DNA from: Dioscorea cayenensis subsp. rotundata
Taxonomy: Eukaryota > Streptophyta > Magnoliopsida > Dioscoreales > Dioscoreaceae
Direction of reading: 5' to 3'
Assembly: GCF_009730915.1 (NCBI RefSeq)
Contig: NC_052475.1
Span: forward strand, 30,689,016 to 30,753,015
Length of the DNA stretch: 64,000 bases
Each line of letters starts with the position of its first letter. Position 1 is the first letter of the stretch. A program made the translations under genes and the position numbers. The notes beneath the pieces are model-generated. The model was not told the origin of the DNA. It saw only the letters and a program-made list of their open reading frames with translations, and ran no database searches. Shown one piece after another: positions 23,376-36,613 of this stretch.

Positions 23376-24402
23376 ATCTGACGTCTTGACCGCGAACGGA
23401 GAGATATCCACCGTCAAGCTCGCCGATCATTGTCAGAGATGCATTTATAGCCGTCCGATTAAAGACATCGAATCTCCACCGTCCATTGCTACCGCTCTTT
23501 TCCCTGCCAAGCTCTCTGAAAACATTATTATAGTTCTTCGTCTCGACCCCTCGCAAAGCTCTCGGCTTTCAAGAAACCACTGGGAATCCGTTCGTACATC
23601 TCTCTCTCTCTCTCTTCTCGTTTAGGGTGGGGTTTTGGTGAGATCTTCTGAGCTTTATGTTCGGCCATTCTTGGTTTGTTGTTTGGATCGAAGCAAGGAT
23701 TCTCCTCTTTTGATCTAAAGCTTGATACTTTTGTCTTGTTTGGTTGCCTGTTTTGTCTTAATGCCGTTTTTGTTGTAGTATTGGAGATTTGGGTGTTAGC
23801 TTTGGTGGGATTTTGTTGCTTGATTTGAATTTGTTGCTGGACTGTGTATGATTGGATGAGGCGAGGATATGGCTGCGTTTTATTTATTGAGCATTTGTAG
23901 CTTTTGTGTTTTCTTTGTTTGATTAATCTGTTATTTATGCTTTTGTAAAATTCAACGCTTTTGAACAATGGAATGGCTGTTTGCGTGAAATTTGCTGATG
24001 ATAATTGATTGCTGTTGCTGTGTTTGATGGGATTGAGGTGTTATGGGAGTTTGCGAGAAATAAAGATTTTGAGTTGGAGAAGTTTTGGTTTTAGGACTCA
24101 GTTTCCATTTGATCATATGATGTCGTGTTTGTGGGTGGATATTAGCTACAAACATTGTTTCCCTTGCTAAACAAGGTGTTTGTTTGAACTGGATTGTTGT
24201 TTCTTTTTTCTTGTTCTACTGATATACAAAAGGTTGATGTGGCCGTGGAATCAATATGTTCTTCATTGGAGATCTCAAGTTGGAAAATTGATCATTTCTT
24301 TATTTAGTGAAATACTTGCTGTTTATGAGTGCTTTGTTCATCTCTTCTCAGTTGCTAATGAATAAATTTTGTTTACTTAAAGGAGCTTACTAGGAAAGGG
24401 AA
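23376..24402 (+). promoter_or_regulatory. RAE1 promoter, 5' leader exon and leader intron
   Basis: A TGACGTC (CRE/C-box, core TGACG) lies at about 23380. A GC-richer leader with pyrimidine runs follows, including a CT microsatellite at about 23599-23616, typical of a plant transcription start. T-rich intron-like DNA fills about 23640-24380 before the start codon at 24403. The leader intron borders are not fixed. Confidence 0.5.
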
Positions 24403-27400
24403 ATGGCCCTTTCAGGGCTGAATGCAAATCCAAATCCAAACAAGTCTTATGAGGTAGGAGGCCCTGCATTGTCATGCTTGCTCTATTTATCTTGCCATTT
24501 TATTGTAATTTTCTCTAATATGTATTTCCTTGCTGAGACGTGTGGCTGCAGCTTGACTATATCTTTTCACTAAGGTCGCTTACCATGGTTTTTTATACAG
24601 TATCGGCTAAATTATCTAGTGACATGGTTTTCTTCACTACAGGTGCTTCCCTCTCCCGGTGATTCTGTTTCTAGTTTAAGTTTTAGCCCTGTTGGAAACT
24701 ACTTGGTGGCCACTTCCTGGGATAACCAGGTATATTTCCTCCTTCTGTTTATATTTATTTGTTTATCAAGTTTAAGATTTCTGTGCTGAAGTAATTGCAT
24801 CACTATATTTTTAATATTTTTTTTATGATATGGGTTGTTTTACTCCCTAATCATGTTGCAGGTTAGATGCTGGGAGATTCAGGCAGGAAGTAGTCAACCA
24901 AAGGCATCTATATCGCATGATCAGCCAGTACGAGTTTTGACAAAAATGTGGTCCTTTAATGAAGTTAGCTTATAATAGATTAAAAAACTAAGAAATATTT
25001 GAACTATGATTCGTGCTTTCTTTTTTCTTTCTTTGCAAATTTCTAATGTGGTGATAAATATAACCATTTCCTTAGGTCCTTTGCTCAACCTGGAAAGGTG
25101 ATGGTACAGCAGTTTTCTCTGGAGGGTGTGATAAGATGGTTAAGATGTGGCCTTTGATGTCTGGTGCCCAAGCGACCACAGTGGCTGCTCATGATGCACC
25201 TGTAAAAGAACTGGCTTGGATCCAACCTATGAACCTCCTCGTAACTGGAAGTTGGGATAAGACTCTAAAGTATGTCTTTGTCTCTGTAACATTATTTATT
25301 CTTTGCTCTTAGTATCAGCTTGTATGTTATTCTTTTCTAGATCCTTCCTTGCAGTGACTGAGCATCCTCCTGTGGTTATTTTGCTTAGCTAATAAAACTC
25401 TTTGCTTCAAATGATGAATTGTGTCTTCTATGCCGATTCTTATTTGATTGGGATATCGAATTGATGGGCCATGTATTTGAATCATTTTAAAATAAACTTT
25501 TACATGATAAATATGTAGATTCCCTACTATTTCTTGGTATTATTTCTCAAATGTTGTGGGCTTTGGGTTGTGTGACTTTTATTTACCTCAGCCTTTCTAG
25601 ATTGGACAGTATCGGGTTACTGTAGCATATGTATTGAAATGGTTAGACTTGCAGCATATATGTGCCTCTACATGGTTCCAGGGCCTATTCAGATTTTGAG
25701 ATCATGGCCCTTGGAAGATCTGGCGGACTTATAACATTTCTTGTAGCATGTCAAAGTAATGTTGAATACTTTTGGTAGTTTTTCTAAATCTAACTGCAGA
25801 CTTACTGCTTTTGACATCTGTTAAATATTGGCTATTTGTAGCTTCTTGTGATGTAATTTCACAGGAATTCTGTAGCATTTCTCTATCTGTAGTTTGTCTT
25901 AATGCGTTTCAGGCAATATGTTTGTTTTTCTTAGTTTATAAATCTTGATATTTCTCTTCTCAATACCTTTCCTAGATATTGGGATACCAGACAAGCACAA
26001 CCAGTTCATACCCAACAACTCCCCGAGAGGTGCTATGCTCTGACAGTGCAATATCCACTAATGGTTGTTGGCACAGCAGATCGAAATCTGATAGTTTATA
26101 ACTTGCAAAATCCTCAGGTAACATATATTTGACTAGTGATGGCCTACAGCTAAGATTTTTCTTGTCTGATGTGCAGGTGCTGATAGTGTATTTATATATA
26201 TGGTCCAGAAAAGAACTAATCAGTTACCCATGCTGGATCATTGTTGTCTAACATAATCATATGATGATGTTCTGTTTGTTAACCATGCTTTTGTTCCAAT
26301 TTAATATGCTACCCATCCCTGATTCTTTAATCAAAAAATGATAAGCAAAAATGTCAGATATTGACATTCCATCAGTAGTGCCATTTTACATACAAGACCC
26401 AGTGTCATCGTGTTTAGAGCATGTGTACAATTCTCGAGGGAATATTTGGACTAAAGCTCCATTTTTAGCTTGGTAAATCAACAGAGTCCATGTAAAATGA
26501 ATTCATGAAAACTATCATTTTATGGCATGCTTGGGACAGTGTGACAAGCCAATAAAATCTGGCACATACTTTCCACTACAAAGATAATTCATTTTATCTT
26601 GTCTATAGCTTACAATTTAGTTAATATGCCTAAAATCTGTAATTTAGGTTGCTAATGCTACATCATGCATCAATAAAATCAAATACTCTCCCATCTCTCA
26701 AATTAGCTTGAAGACAAGTTTTTTTTATGTACTAGATATTTATAAATTCTGTTAGGATTGGACATTGATGTGCTCACTCAGTTTAAACTATTTGATTGTG
26801 GCAAAATAGATTTTCTGTCTCTTACTGTGCAGATACTCGAATGTTAATTTATTTTTTGTTTCCCTCTAAGTCCTAACTTAAGATGCGCAATAGAGAAATC
26901 ATACAATTGTTGTCTCTGACATTATCCACAGGCCGAATTCAAGAGAATCCAGTCACCTGTCAAGTACCAGACTAGGTGTGTTGCTGCATTTCCTGATCAA
27001 CAAGGTTTTTTGGTAATATGCTCTGTGACACTGCATATCTGAATCTTATACACTTTCATATTTGTCTATATAAATGTTTAGTTACCTGTTTTTTATTTCA
27101 GCTTTTGTACTGGAGTGGTTGCAGCCATTAAGTCATTATAAGCATTCATCCCAATTAATTATGTCATAGGCAAAGTAAATGCACCAAATGGATAACAGTA
27201 TGGTGCTATTGAATGCCCAATGACAACTTGTCTTTTTTTTTAGTCTGCACCGTAGGCTAATTGGTCTGCTCACTTGCACAACTCGTTCATTGAAACCTTC
27301 AAATAGCTTAAGAGGAAAGCAATACCTATTGATGTGTTCTTGAATTTTTTAGTGCTTGATGCTAATCCTTCCCAATGTTCAAGAGTCCGTATGCTTTTCT

Positions 27401-29819
27401 TGCAGGAGTGCACCAGTTTACTGCAACCTTAGTGGAGCTTGTTTATATGTTTGAGTGACACCAAAAGTTTTAAATCTTAACTTGTGTAATTAAGGTTTTA
27501 ATGAATTCTTAGTATAGTAAATGCACCCCATTACTTGCCTCCTCAAGTTGATTATTACATGTGTATTTCAATGACTAGCAATTTCAACTTGTTTCTACTC
27601 TGCAAGGTTTATTGTGAACACTGTTTCTCCTTCCTTCCCTTGCAGGTAGGATCTATTGAAGGAAGGGTTGGTGTCCATCATTTGGATGATTCTCAGCAAA
27701 GTAAAAACTTCACATTCAAGTGCCATAGAGAGGGCAGTGAGATCTATTCAGTGAATTCATTGAACTTTCATCCTGTAAGATCCTTTACAAATTAGAACTT
27801 TTTTTTAATCTCTCGAATGCTATTGTTATTATTATTATTTATTTATTTTACTTCAAACACTGTCCTGTAGTCTTGCTTTTCTTGCTTATCATTATTTTTT
27901 CTATTGACAAAACAAGCATTTTCCTTTCAAGACCTGGTGATGAGAGATTAACTTTAGCTAATCAGTTTGTTACTCTCTGAGTTATTCTTCATTCTTCCTA
28001 ACGGTATGGCTGTTTTTGCCCAAGATACAATGTGGTTATCATCATAAACTTGTAATTTCTATATATATGTTTGTCATTTTAGGTCAGAAGTTAGCTTGAA
28101 AGGCCATTCAATGGGGTTTTGTCTGCTAATTTGTCTATTTTGAATGCAAACCTTTGGGACTTTATTATAAAAATTCGAACAATGGCATATTCTCTGAAAT
28201 GAATCTTTGATTATTTTTGCATTTAATGATCCCATTACTCTTCAGTAATGAATGGATGATTATGCCAACACCCAATCCCCAAAACCAGAGTGTGTCATCT
28301 CATAGATATGTATTTAGGGATCAACTGGCATCATGTGTTATCTGTTATGACCATCTATAATTGTGTAAAATTCTATGTGCAGTGCAAATTTTTAGTATCT
28401 TATGTGCGGAAGACTTGCCACAGGTACACCATACATTTGCAACTGCAGGATCAGATGGTGCATTCAACTTTTGGGACAAGGATAGCAAACAGAGATTGAA
28501 GGTTCGTTTTACACAGTAATTCATCTTTTGTATTTCAATTGATTTCTGCTCTAGTTAATTATCTTGTATAAATTTGAAAGGTATACATACAAAAAGTGAA
28601 CCATTCTAATGGTATTTGTTAAAAAATTATTTATTTCAGATGCTTCAAGTGTGAAATAAGTTATGAATGACTTGACTTTGAGAAGGATATATATCATCCA
28701 TTTGCTTAAAAAGCCTTAATTTACACATGAAGTTTACATGGTTTTTATCTTCTCAAAATTATATCATTTTTGTTATGTAAATTTATGGATCAAATAAAAT
28801 ATATGCTATTTAAATTTTCAAATGATTTTGCAAATGTATAAATTGATTTCCAATATTTCCAATAAAACACTAATTTTCTTTAATTGGATTTATTTTTCTT
28901 TGTAGGCTATGGCCAGGTGCAGTAGTCCTATCCCATGCAGCACTTTCAACCATGACGGTTCAATTTTTGCATATGCGGTGAGCAATTTTTCTGATTTGTT
29001 CAGGATTAGCTTAGGAACTCTGATTATGTAGTTTATCTCTACATAAGAGTCTAGCTCTTGCCTTCTCTGCCAAAATCTCTTCTTTATGCCATCTAGTTTG
29101 TGTGGCTTTTGCTTTCTACCTTGTATTCTTTTTCATGCATAAAGAGTACAACGGAGACAGAAAAATTGCCTTGTATTCTTTCACATGTTTTTCCTTGTAT
29201 TCTTTTCATACCTTGTATTCTTTTGGCTTTTATATCATACGCTAATTTTGACTTTATTAATCAAAATTTGACGTGATATTCTGACATGAAATCTTATCTT
29301 TTGAATTATGCAGGTTTGCTATGACTGGAGCAAGGGTGCTGAAAATCACAACCCAGCAACCGCAAAGACTTATATTTATCTCCATAGCCCACAGGTCATT
29401 TCAAGTTTATTATTTGATAAGTATCATCTTCCTAATTAATTAAGTTAAATCTTTCTAACTCATGAACTCTTTGATGGTATCTGATTTTAAGTACAACGTA
29501 TTTGAACTTGCATGGATCATCTTCTGTTAGGTCATGTTCATTGAGCGAACAGAAGAAAGACGAAAGAAAGTTTTATCAATACATTTTCTTTCAATTATTT
29601 TCTTCTTTCCTCCAATTCATGCACACATTATCAGTAACGAATAGCCGTAATAATGAACTTTGTCATGAGTCACATGGTGATATAAAATTCGATAGTAATC
29701 AGAGGTGGCTATAATCTATGTCAGTACTCTGTGATTATGCTATCGTTAACATCGTCTTTGTTGTGAGATAGGAATCCGAGGTTAAAGGAAAGCCGCGGCT
29801 AGGAACAGGAAGAAAATAA
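24403..29819 (+). CDS. RAE1: mRNA export factor RAE1 (GLE2), WD40 protein
   Basis: WD40 propeller that binds the GLEBS motif of Nup98 and takes part in mRNA export and spindle function. Eleven coding exons, all GT-AG and in phase: 24403-24453, 24643-24729, 24862-24927, 25076-25269, 25976-26117, 26932-27012, 27646-27774, 28424-28501, 28906-28977, 29314-29394, 29772-29819; 342 residues (Arabidopsis about 349). Family landmarks in order: NPNKSYEV, ATSWDNQVRCWE, ISHDQPVLCS, FSGGCDK, TGSWDKTLKYWDTRQ, MVVGTADRN, FKRIQSP.KYQTRC, GSIEGRVGVHHLDDSQQSK, SVNSLNFHP, GSDGAFNFWDKDSKQRLK, YDWSKGAENHNPATAK and the basic tail. The start is placed at MALSGLNANPNPNKSYE. Exon borders are inferred. Confidence 0.96.
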
Positions 29820-30573
29820 CAGTAGTTCTGAAACTTTGAGAACAAGAAGAAGGTAATCTTTGAAGCCAATTGATTATGAAACATGTTCTGAGAATCATAA
29901 CTGTTCTAGTATATACAGTCCACATTTTGTCTCCTTTTTCTTACTTGAAAACTTATGATCTGTGTCTACTGCTAGGTTTTGTCACTTTTGTTTTTTGTGC
30001 TCTGGATTTGGCTGTGTATTATGTAATCATAGAAAAGCTTGAAATATTTATGTTTCCCTGAGATATATCAGATGTTCATATACAATTCTTGTGCAAATTG
30101 TTTATGGGAAGAGAGAGATCTTGAAGATTGTTTGCCATAAATTAAATTAGTTTAATTTATTCTTTTTTTATAACCAAATTAGTTGTGTTTAGATGACTTA
30201 CCAGTTACCACATAATTATTTAACCTTAAAAAATCAAAACGTGTTTGGTCTGAGAAGCTTGGACGTTGAGAAAAACGTTTGTAAGTGTTTCGAGAAGCCC
30301 TTTTTTTTATTAAAAAATTTAATTAATTAAGTGTTTCGAGAAAAAAAAACTGGGTCAAAGCACAGTATAGCAATAAACAAACTTAATGCTTATTTATAAT
30401 AGCAAGCATTAGTTGGTGGCGTTATTTGGAATCAAGCTGTGACACTTCAAAATATAGATTAGACTTAAGTGATGAATTAACAATTTAATAAACTGATGAA
30501 TTGAAAGTTCAAGCAAACCAATAACAATGAAGAATCTTTTAATTAATCATCATTGAAATGAAAAAAAAAAAAA
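29820..30573. other. convergent 3' ends of RAE1 and GGT
   Basis: The two genes converge here and the stretch should hold both 3' untranslated regions. It has A/T runs and no further coding signal. A short open frame at 29870-30061 is UTR sequence without similarity to anything I know. Confidence 0.5.
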
Positions 30574-32920
30574 CTAATACCCAGCAGGAACACCACCTTT
30601 CCTCGGATCACTAATGGCAGTGAGCTTGCCATGAATTACACCTCCAAGCACCTTCTCATTTTTCAAAGAATGAACCACAAACTGGCAAATGGTCCCTCCA
30701 GCCAGGGCTTGCAGGACATGACCCTTCTTTTTTAAGGCTGCCCTTGTTTCTGCAGGGACCTCAAAATGGTCTCCAGTCACTGTGGTCCAATTCTCATACT
30801 GTAGTACATTAGGTATCAACTGCACAACAACAACAACAACAACAACAACAACATGGATAACAGTGATATCATGTTAGATAATCTCCATCTAACTTTGAAC
30901 ACAAACCCAAATTTATATATATAAAATTTATATAGAAAGACCTGATGATAGGATCTGGGAGCGAATACTGATGAAAGAGGGTCCATTCCCTTGCCAAAAT
31001 GATTCAGAAAAACCTCTGTAGTTCCAGCTATGATCATGGATCCTCCACTGGCACCCACTACTGCTTTCAGTTGCCCATTCTGTACACCCACAAACACAAA
31101 CCAAAACTCTGTTAATATATATATATATATATACTTTAAGACTGTTAAAGAGACTAGTAAAAATGAATCACCTTGAGAACAATTGTTGGTGTCATAGATG
31201 ATAAAGGTCTCTTAAAAGGACTGATAAAATTTGCTGGAGCTGGAGGTGGAACATCATTGCTTGATGAATTTGCAGGAATTGAGAAATCATCCATTTCATT
31301 GTTCAGTAAAATTCCAGTGCTAAGTGACTGAATATGTGCTCCGAAATACCCATTAACCGTGCTTGTCATTGAGATCGCATTTCGCTCTCTGTCGACAATG
31401 CATATGTGACTTGTTCCATGATCCACAAGTGGTTTATATCTGTGAGCAAATACATTGTGATATATAAAACACTGATTAATGCAATATGATTTATTGATTT
31501 TTTTTCAATGGTTTTGCTTACTTTCCACCGTAATGATCAGGACTGAATGTCATGTTATCAAATATGGTTTTCTTCAACTCTGCAGCAAACTTCGGCGATA
31601 GCATATCTGATACAACTTGTGTTACATTGACAAATGCCGGATCACCGAGTTTCATTCTTACTGCGAATGCGTGTTTCAGTGATTCAATCAGCCGGTGAAG
31701 ACCGAGAGAACCCGAAACTCCTGAAGGAATTCCATATTGAGTTAAAATGTTCAAGATCTGTGCATAAGAAAAAAGAACAACAACATGAATTAGAATACGA
31801 TAAAATTATCATTTCTTCCAAGACGATTAAATAAATAGAAGACACATGAAATATTAGAAGCACATGATCACATGTCTAATGACCGCAATTTGATACAGAG
31901 CACATGACTTCTACACACATAATCAAAAGGGAATTCCATAGCAGTTTATTTTAATGAGAGTTGTGATAATAAATGCATACCAGTATCATTGCAGCAGTAC
32001 CAGAAGAAGGTGGAGGCATTCCTAAGATCTCTAATCCCATTATATTTGCAGAGATTGGTTCCGTGATTTTAACATGATATTCCTGCAAGTCTTTCATTGT
32101 CAATATCCCACCGACCTTTTGAATGTCTCCGACCAATGCTTTACCAACCAAACCATTGTAAAATGCCTTCTGTCCATGCATTGATATGGCCTGCAATGTA
32201 CTCGCTAATCTTTTATTATAACAGATATCTCCAGGTTGCAAGAGTTTTCCATTCAATGTCAGCATGTTTCTCAATCCTTCATCAGCGAAAATTGCTTCTT
32301 TGGTTTTGCTCATTTGCATGTGTAGATAAGGAGATATCTTGTATCCATTTCGAGCGAATAGTTCAGCCGGCATCACAAGCCTTTTCCATGGAAGCTTGCC
32401 ATACATTTTCCATGCTTCATGAAGTCCTGCAACTTCTCCTGGCACAGCAATTGACAGTGGTCCATTTGCTTTCAATGTTGCATTGCCTCCAAACATGTTC
32501 TATGAACAACAAACATCAAACAATTGGATCAATGAAACCATACTAATTTATTGAATTCAAATTCTTGTACTACTAATTCACCTTTGAAGACATCAATGGA
32601 GCAGTCTCCCTCATATCAAAAGCTTGAGCTTTGCCATTAGAAAGCCTCAAGAGCATGAAAGCTCCGCCACCAATGCCGCTCGAAGCAGGGCTAACGACGC
32701 CTAAACAAAGTGCGACAGCCACCGCTGCATCGACAGCATGTCCACCTTCCTTGAGAACATCCCTCCCAACTCTAGAACACCTCCAATCATCAGCAGCAAC
32801 TACTCCATGTTGAGAAACAATTTCTTCTCGCCTATAGCTGGCAAGGCCTAATGCTGGTTGAAGAACTAATATGATCTTGATTGCAAGTGCAATGCCAATG
32901 GCTTGCCTCCATTGAGACAT
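30574..32920 (-). CDS. gamma-glutamyltransferase (glutathione hydrolase, GGT1/GGT2-like)
   Basis: Extracellular or membrane-anchored Ntn hydrolase that cleaves the gamma-glutamyl bond of glutathione and its conjugates in the apoplast. Six coding exons on the minus strand: 32582-32920, 31981-32499, 31522-31757, 31172-31439, 30942-31079, 30574-30819; GT-AG, in phase, 581 residues (Arabidopsis GGT1 about 572). The N-terminus has a hydrophobic signal or anchor segment (about 7-28). Motifs: DAAVAVALCLGVVSPASSGIG, GGGAFMLL, the processing and nucleophile site HGTSH with Thr374, the substrate region LNNEMDDFS and GASGGSMI. The C-terminus is GGVPAGY. The large and small subunits would arise by cleavage before Thr374. 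The acceptor of the last exon follows a TTG trinucleotide repeat (30822-30853). Confidence 0.94.
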
Positions 32921-33190
32921 TGCTTTTTTGCTGTATTATTTGCATTAACACAATTGATCAGACATTGAAGAATGACTGACACAAAACTGTAAATTGTTCA
33001 ACTAACATAACTAACCTTGTTTTCTTTCTTTTTCTTATTAAGGAAACACCAAAAGAAAAAAAAAAAAAAATACATATCAGTTATGTAAATGATTGAGGAA
33101 CTAATAAAAGAGATGGAATACAAAGGACAAACAGAAGAAGGAAAGAAAGAAGAGCTCACCAATGAGAGTCTTTGTTGCAAACTGCTTCAA
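32921..33190 (-). other. GGT 5' leader region
   Basis: Upstream of the GGT start the minus strand has pyrimidine-rich leader-like DNA up to about 33180, with a possible leader intron around the T-run at 33050-33070. Borders are not determined. Confidence 0.35.
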
Positions 33191-34878
33191 TAGTTGGGGG
33201 AGGGTTGTATGAGTTTCTTTGGGCTTATCTTGTTGAGACTTGTACTTCAAAAGCTCTGCATAATTGCATATGCTGGCATGTGCTTGTCATGTTATTTTAC
33301 AAATACCAAAATGTTTTTGATCTTTTTTTTTTTTCATGGACTTCTGTGTTCTTTTTTAAAAAGAAAAAGAGTTTCACCTTTAAGAGTTGACATTACACGA
33401 ATTGCAGACTTTTGAATTATTTTTTGATATTATAAAATGCATTTTAAAAAAATATTATAGTGAAATACATGAGTAAAAATAAAACTGTTAACATGTTTTA
33501 AAAATAATTATTATTTTAATAATTTCTTTTGCCTGCAACACTGAATAGCTAAATAGCTAAAGCACTTGACTCTGGACGATACTTTAATTAATAAGAGAAA
33601 TTGTATATCTATTTGTCGTGACTTGTTCATATTATTTAAAAATAAAATAAAATAAAAACTTTAAAAGAACTTTATTTGTAATTCTTGTGAGTGGTGGCAT
33701 ATGGAGGAACATGAGAAGGAAGTGAACACTCACCCTTACTTACCCTTATCAAAGAAACTGGTCCATTAGATGTCTTCTCCCAACTCCTAAGATGATGATT
33801 GCATTCATTGCAGGCTTGCATGGGTTTCTTCTTTCTTGTGCTGCCAAAAGGAACCCCCGCCCTTCACTTTTATCTGCAACCATTTTAAGTGAGGACTTCT
33901 TTCTCTACTTCAAGTACATAAAAAAATAAAATAGAATAAAATGACAAAGGGATTCCAACAGAGAGAAAAGATCAAATACAAGATGACAAACTTGAATAAA
34001 TAAATTAAAAACAACAAATTTTGGACCAATGGCTTTGCTTAGATAAGCGGAACACAGAATCTAAGGCTGAATGGAAAGAGCGCAGAAAATGAAGGCGAAA
34101 ACTAGGCATGCTTGGAGCAGGCAAAGTATGAAGACTTGAGTTAGTCAAAGTCCTCCGTTTCAGCATTCAATAACTTTGTTAAAATTACATAAGTACCCCC
34201 CGAGTAAACAGGTAAATAATTATATACTCTTATGAAAATCATATTGTCACACCTGAATCTGGCTCACTGGAGCTTCAACCTCGGTCAATGCAATTTAAAA
34301 AAGAGAATAGCTTGCTCTTTCGTATCTCACATGGGTTTCATAATTATAGAAATTGGATAATGTTGGTCAATTAACAAAAACAGAAAGAGAGGGATTCGAA
34401 CCCTCGGTAAGGTAAACAAAGGATGCTTTCAAGAATTACAAAATCTAACAAGAAGGCAAAATTTAGGAACATAAGTTTTGCAAAAAATAAAAATAAAAAA
34501 TACAAATTTATTTAAATAAAACCTAGGCCCACAATAAACGAGACTTATTACATGCTAATTATTCGGCGATTGCCCAACGACCGCTAAGCTATCCGCCACT
34601 CAACTCTACTCTTGATCTGAAAAGAGATATCAACAACATTTATGAGCTTGACAATAAGATCATTTTAAAAAGTCAAAATACAACACAATCAAACATCATA
34701 GATTTATTTCAAACAAATAAAAATGTCATAATACTAAGAATATAGGCCCCCAAACAACTATTGCCAAAACAAAATAACAAAATTCATATATTTACCCTCG
34801 GTGACCCGAGCCTGAACCGTGTGCATATGTTCACAAAACAATAAACTATCAAAATTCATATTTGGCAAAATACAAAAA
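33191..34878. other. intergenic DNA with a tRNA-Ser-like fragment
   Basis: AT-rich DNA without a supported protein gene. On the minus strand at about 34381-34407 the sequence GGGTTCGAATCCCTCTCTTT matches the T arm and 3' acceptor of plastid tRNA-Ser genes, and about 190 bases upstream (34575-34600) TAGCTTAGCGGTC resembles an A box. No cloverleaf can be drawn between them, so this is at most a relic. Other parts are plain A/T-rich spacer. Confidence 0.35.
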
Positions 34879-35399
34879 GGGATGCTATTTTTATCTAATA
34901 GATTTACTGAATAGGTTTTCCGAATGATGTGGATGCCCAACTTGTCATCCACATCCGCATCCACGTCATTATTTTTTATATATAAATTTTAAATTTGAAC
35001 CTTAAAAATTCTTAAATACTTGAAATTAAAAAAAAATTATAAAACTATATCTAAAATCATAAACCCAAATACTACAAAATCTATACCCTAAAAATCTAAA
35101 AATTTAAACCCTAAATAATAAATACTAAACCCTAAACTCTAAGCCCTAAACCCTAAATCCAAAAACAAGAAATCACAAACCCCTAGTTTAGGGTTTAGGG
35201 AGGGGTTTTCGATTAAATGTTTTAATTTAGAATTTAGATAATAAAAAGAAATTAAATTTTTCTAAAAAAAATAAAGAAAGAATGACGTGGATGCTGACAT
35301 GGATGCCAACTTGGATGCTGACATGGATGCCAACTTGACATGTCACATGTCATCCGGGAAACTGTTCGGGAAATCTATTCGGTAAAAATATCATTACGC
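34879..35399. mobile_element. MITE with long imperfect inverted ends and telomere-like core
   Basis: The left end (GGGATGCTATTTTTATCTAA) and the reverse complement of the right end (GCGTAATGATATTTTTACCG) match over roughly 50 bases, continuing into GAATAG.TTT...GAATGA. Inside lie CCCTAAA units (35107-35158), then TTTAGGG units in the opposite direction (35187-35200), and near the right end a 24-bp tandem pair (about 35289-35336) built on GATGCTGACATGGATGCC. No target duplication could be fixed, so the superfamily is open (Mutator-like is possible). Non-coding. Confidence 0.6.
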
Positions 35400-36610
35400 A
35401 AAGCAAAAATTTTTTAACAGTCGCGTGATTCCAATAATTATTATTAATCATAAATTAAATAAAATATCTAACATTCAGAAATTAAATAATATGAATTTAA
35501 ATAAATAAATTAATCAAAAATTAAATAAAATATCTAAATTCAGAAATTAAAAAAAAAAAATCTGAATTTAAATAAATTATCTAAAAATTCAGGAATTAAA
35601 TGATCCGGATTTAAATAAATATTAAACCTTTCAAATAATTCTAAAATAAAATATCATTAACGTGAAATTTAAAATAATTTAAAATAATTCTAAAAATAAT
35701 AATAAATAAATAATTTAAAATATAAATAACAAAAAAATCCGTACTTTTCTAAAAAATTGCAGATATTTAGAAAAGTATATACAAATCTCAAAAATCACAT
35801 ACTAAAGCAAATATAGAGGACTGACAGTTAAAGAGACATTTAAACATAGCATGACATGCTAAGATTTTCTAATTTTATTTCAGAGGAGGTATAGATAAAA
35901 AATCTAGAATCAAAAGAATGGATCAGAAGTAACCATCGCTACAAATCAAGCAACAAAAAGGACAACAAGGAAACAAAAATCCAAAAATCAATATCTAAGT
36001 TTTAAAGATCCTACCTTCAGTACTCGGAGTTGCTATCTCTACCAAGAATCGGGACCCCGCTGCCTAAGCCACTTTGACAACAAGAGAAGGTAGGGTTTTT
36101 CCGGTCTCCCCCCTTTTTATTAAAAACTAGGCACCGCGTGAAGATCTTCTCTAGAGGGTTCCGGAGCAAAAAAGATTAGGACGACGAGATTTGATTTAAT
36201 CCTGACGATAAAAATAAGATCTAAAATTTAAAATCTAAAAATTAAAAAAAATTTAAACTAATTCAAATAATAAAAATAAAAAAAGGGGTCCACACGTATT
36301 TGCCAATATACCTAACAAAATCATAGACAATAATATACTCCTGATTTTAGGTTGCCGTCCCCTTTGTTTAACGCATGGATGGAGATAAGAGAAATGGCTA
36401 TTTCTGATTTACTTATATATCAATTTATCTTTTAAGTTAAGCGTGGCATGAACTAGTGTTTTAGAATATTTTAGTTGATAGTTCAATGTATTAAATGAAA
36501 GATATCTAATTCGATGATGGTATATAAATTGACTTATATTCTAGTTGTCTAGGCATGGATCAATGTTTAACTAAGTTAAATATGAAAAATAACAAATACT
36601 ATTTCCGAAA
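35400..36610. other. AT-rich tandem-like DNA and unclassified spacer
   Basis: From 35440 to 35700 a motif of the form AATTAAATAAAATATCTAA...TTCAG recurs several times with drift, an old tandem array. A slightly GC-richer block at 36010-36190, with CTACCAAGAATCGGGACCCC, looks like a piece of an unknown repeat or transcript. No coding frame is supported. Confidence 0.4.
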
Positions 36611-36613
36611 TTA

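Noticed and set aside
27535-28499. Separate small genes at 27535-27795 and 28290-28499
   Set aside because: They are RAE1 exons 7 and 8 read with flanking intron, the second in a different frame.
35107-35200. Telomere or chromosome end
   Set aside because: Only a few degenerate units in two opposite directions inside a MITE, with genes on both sides.
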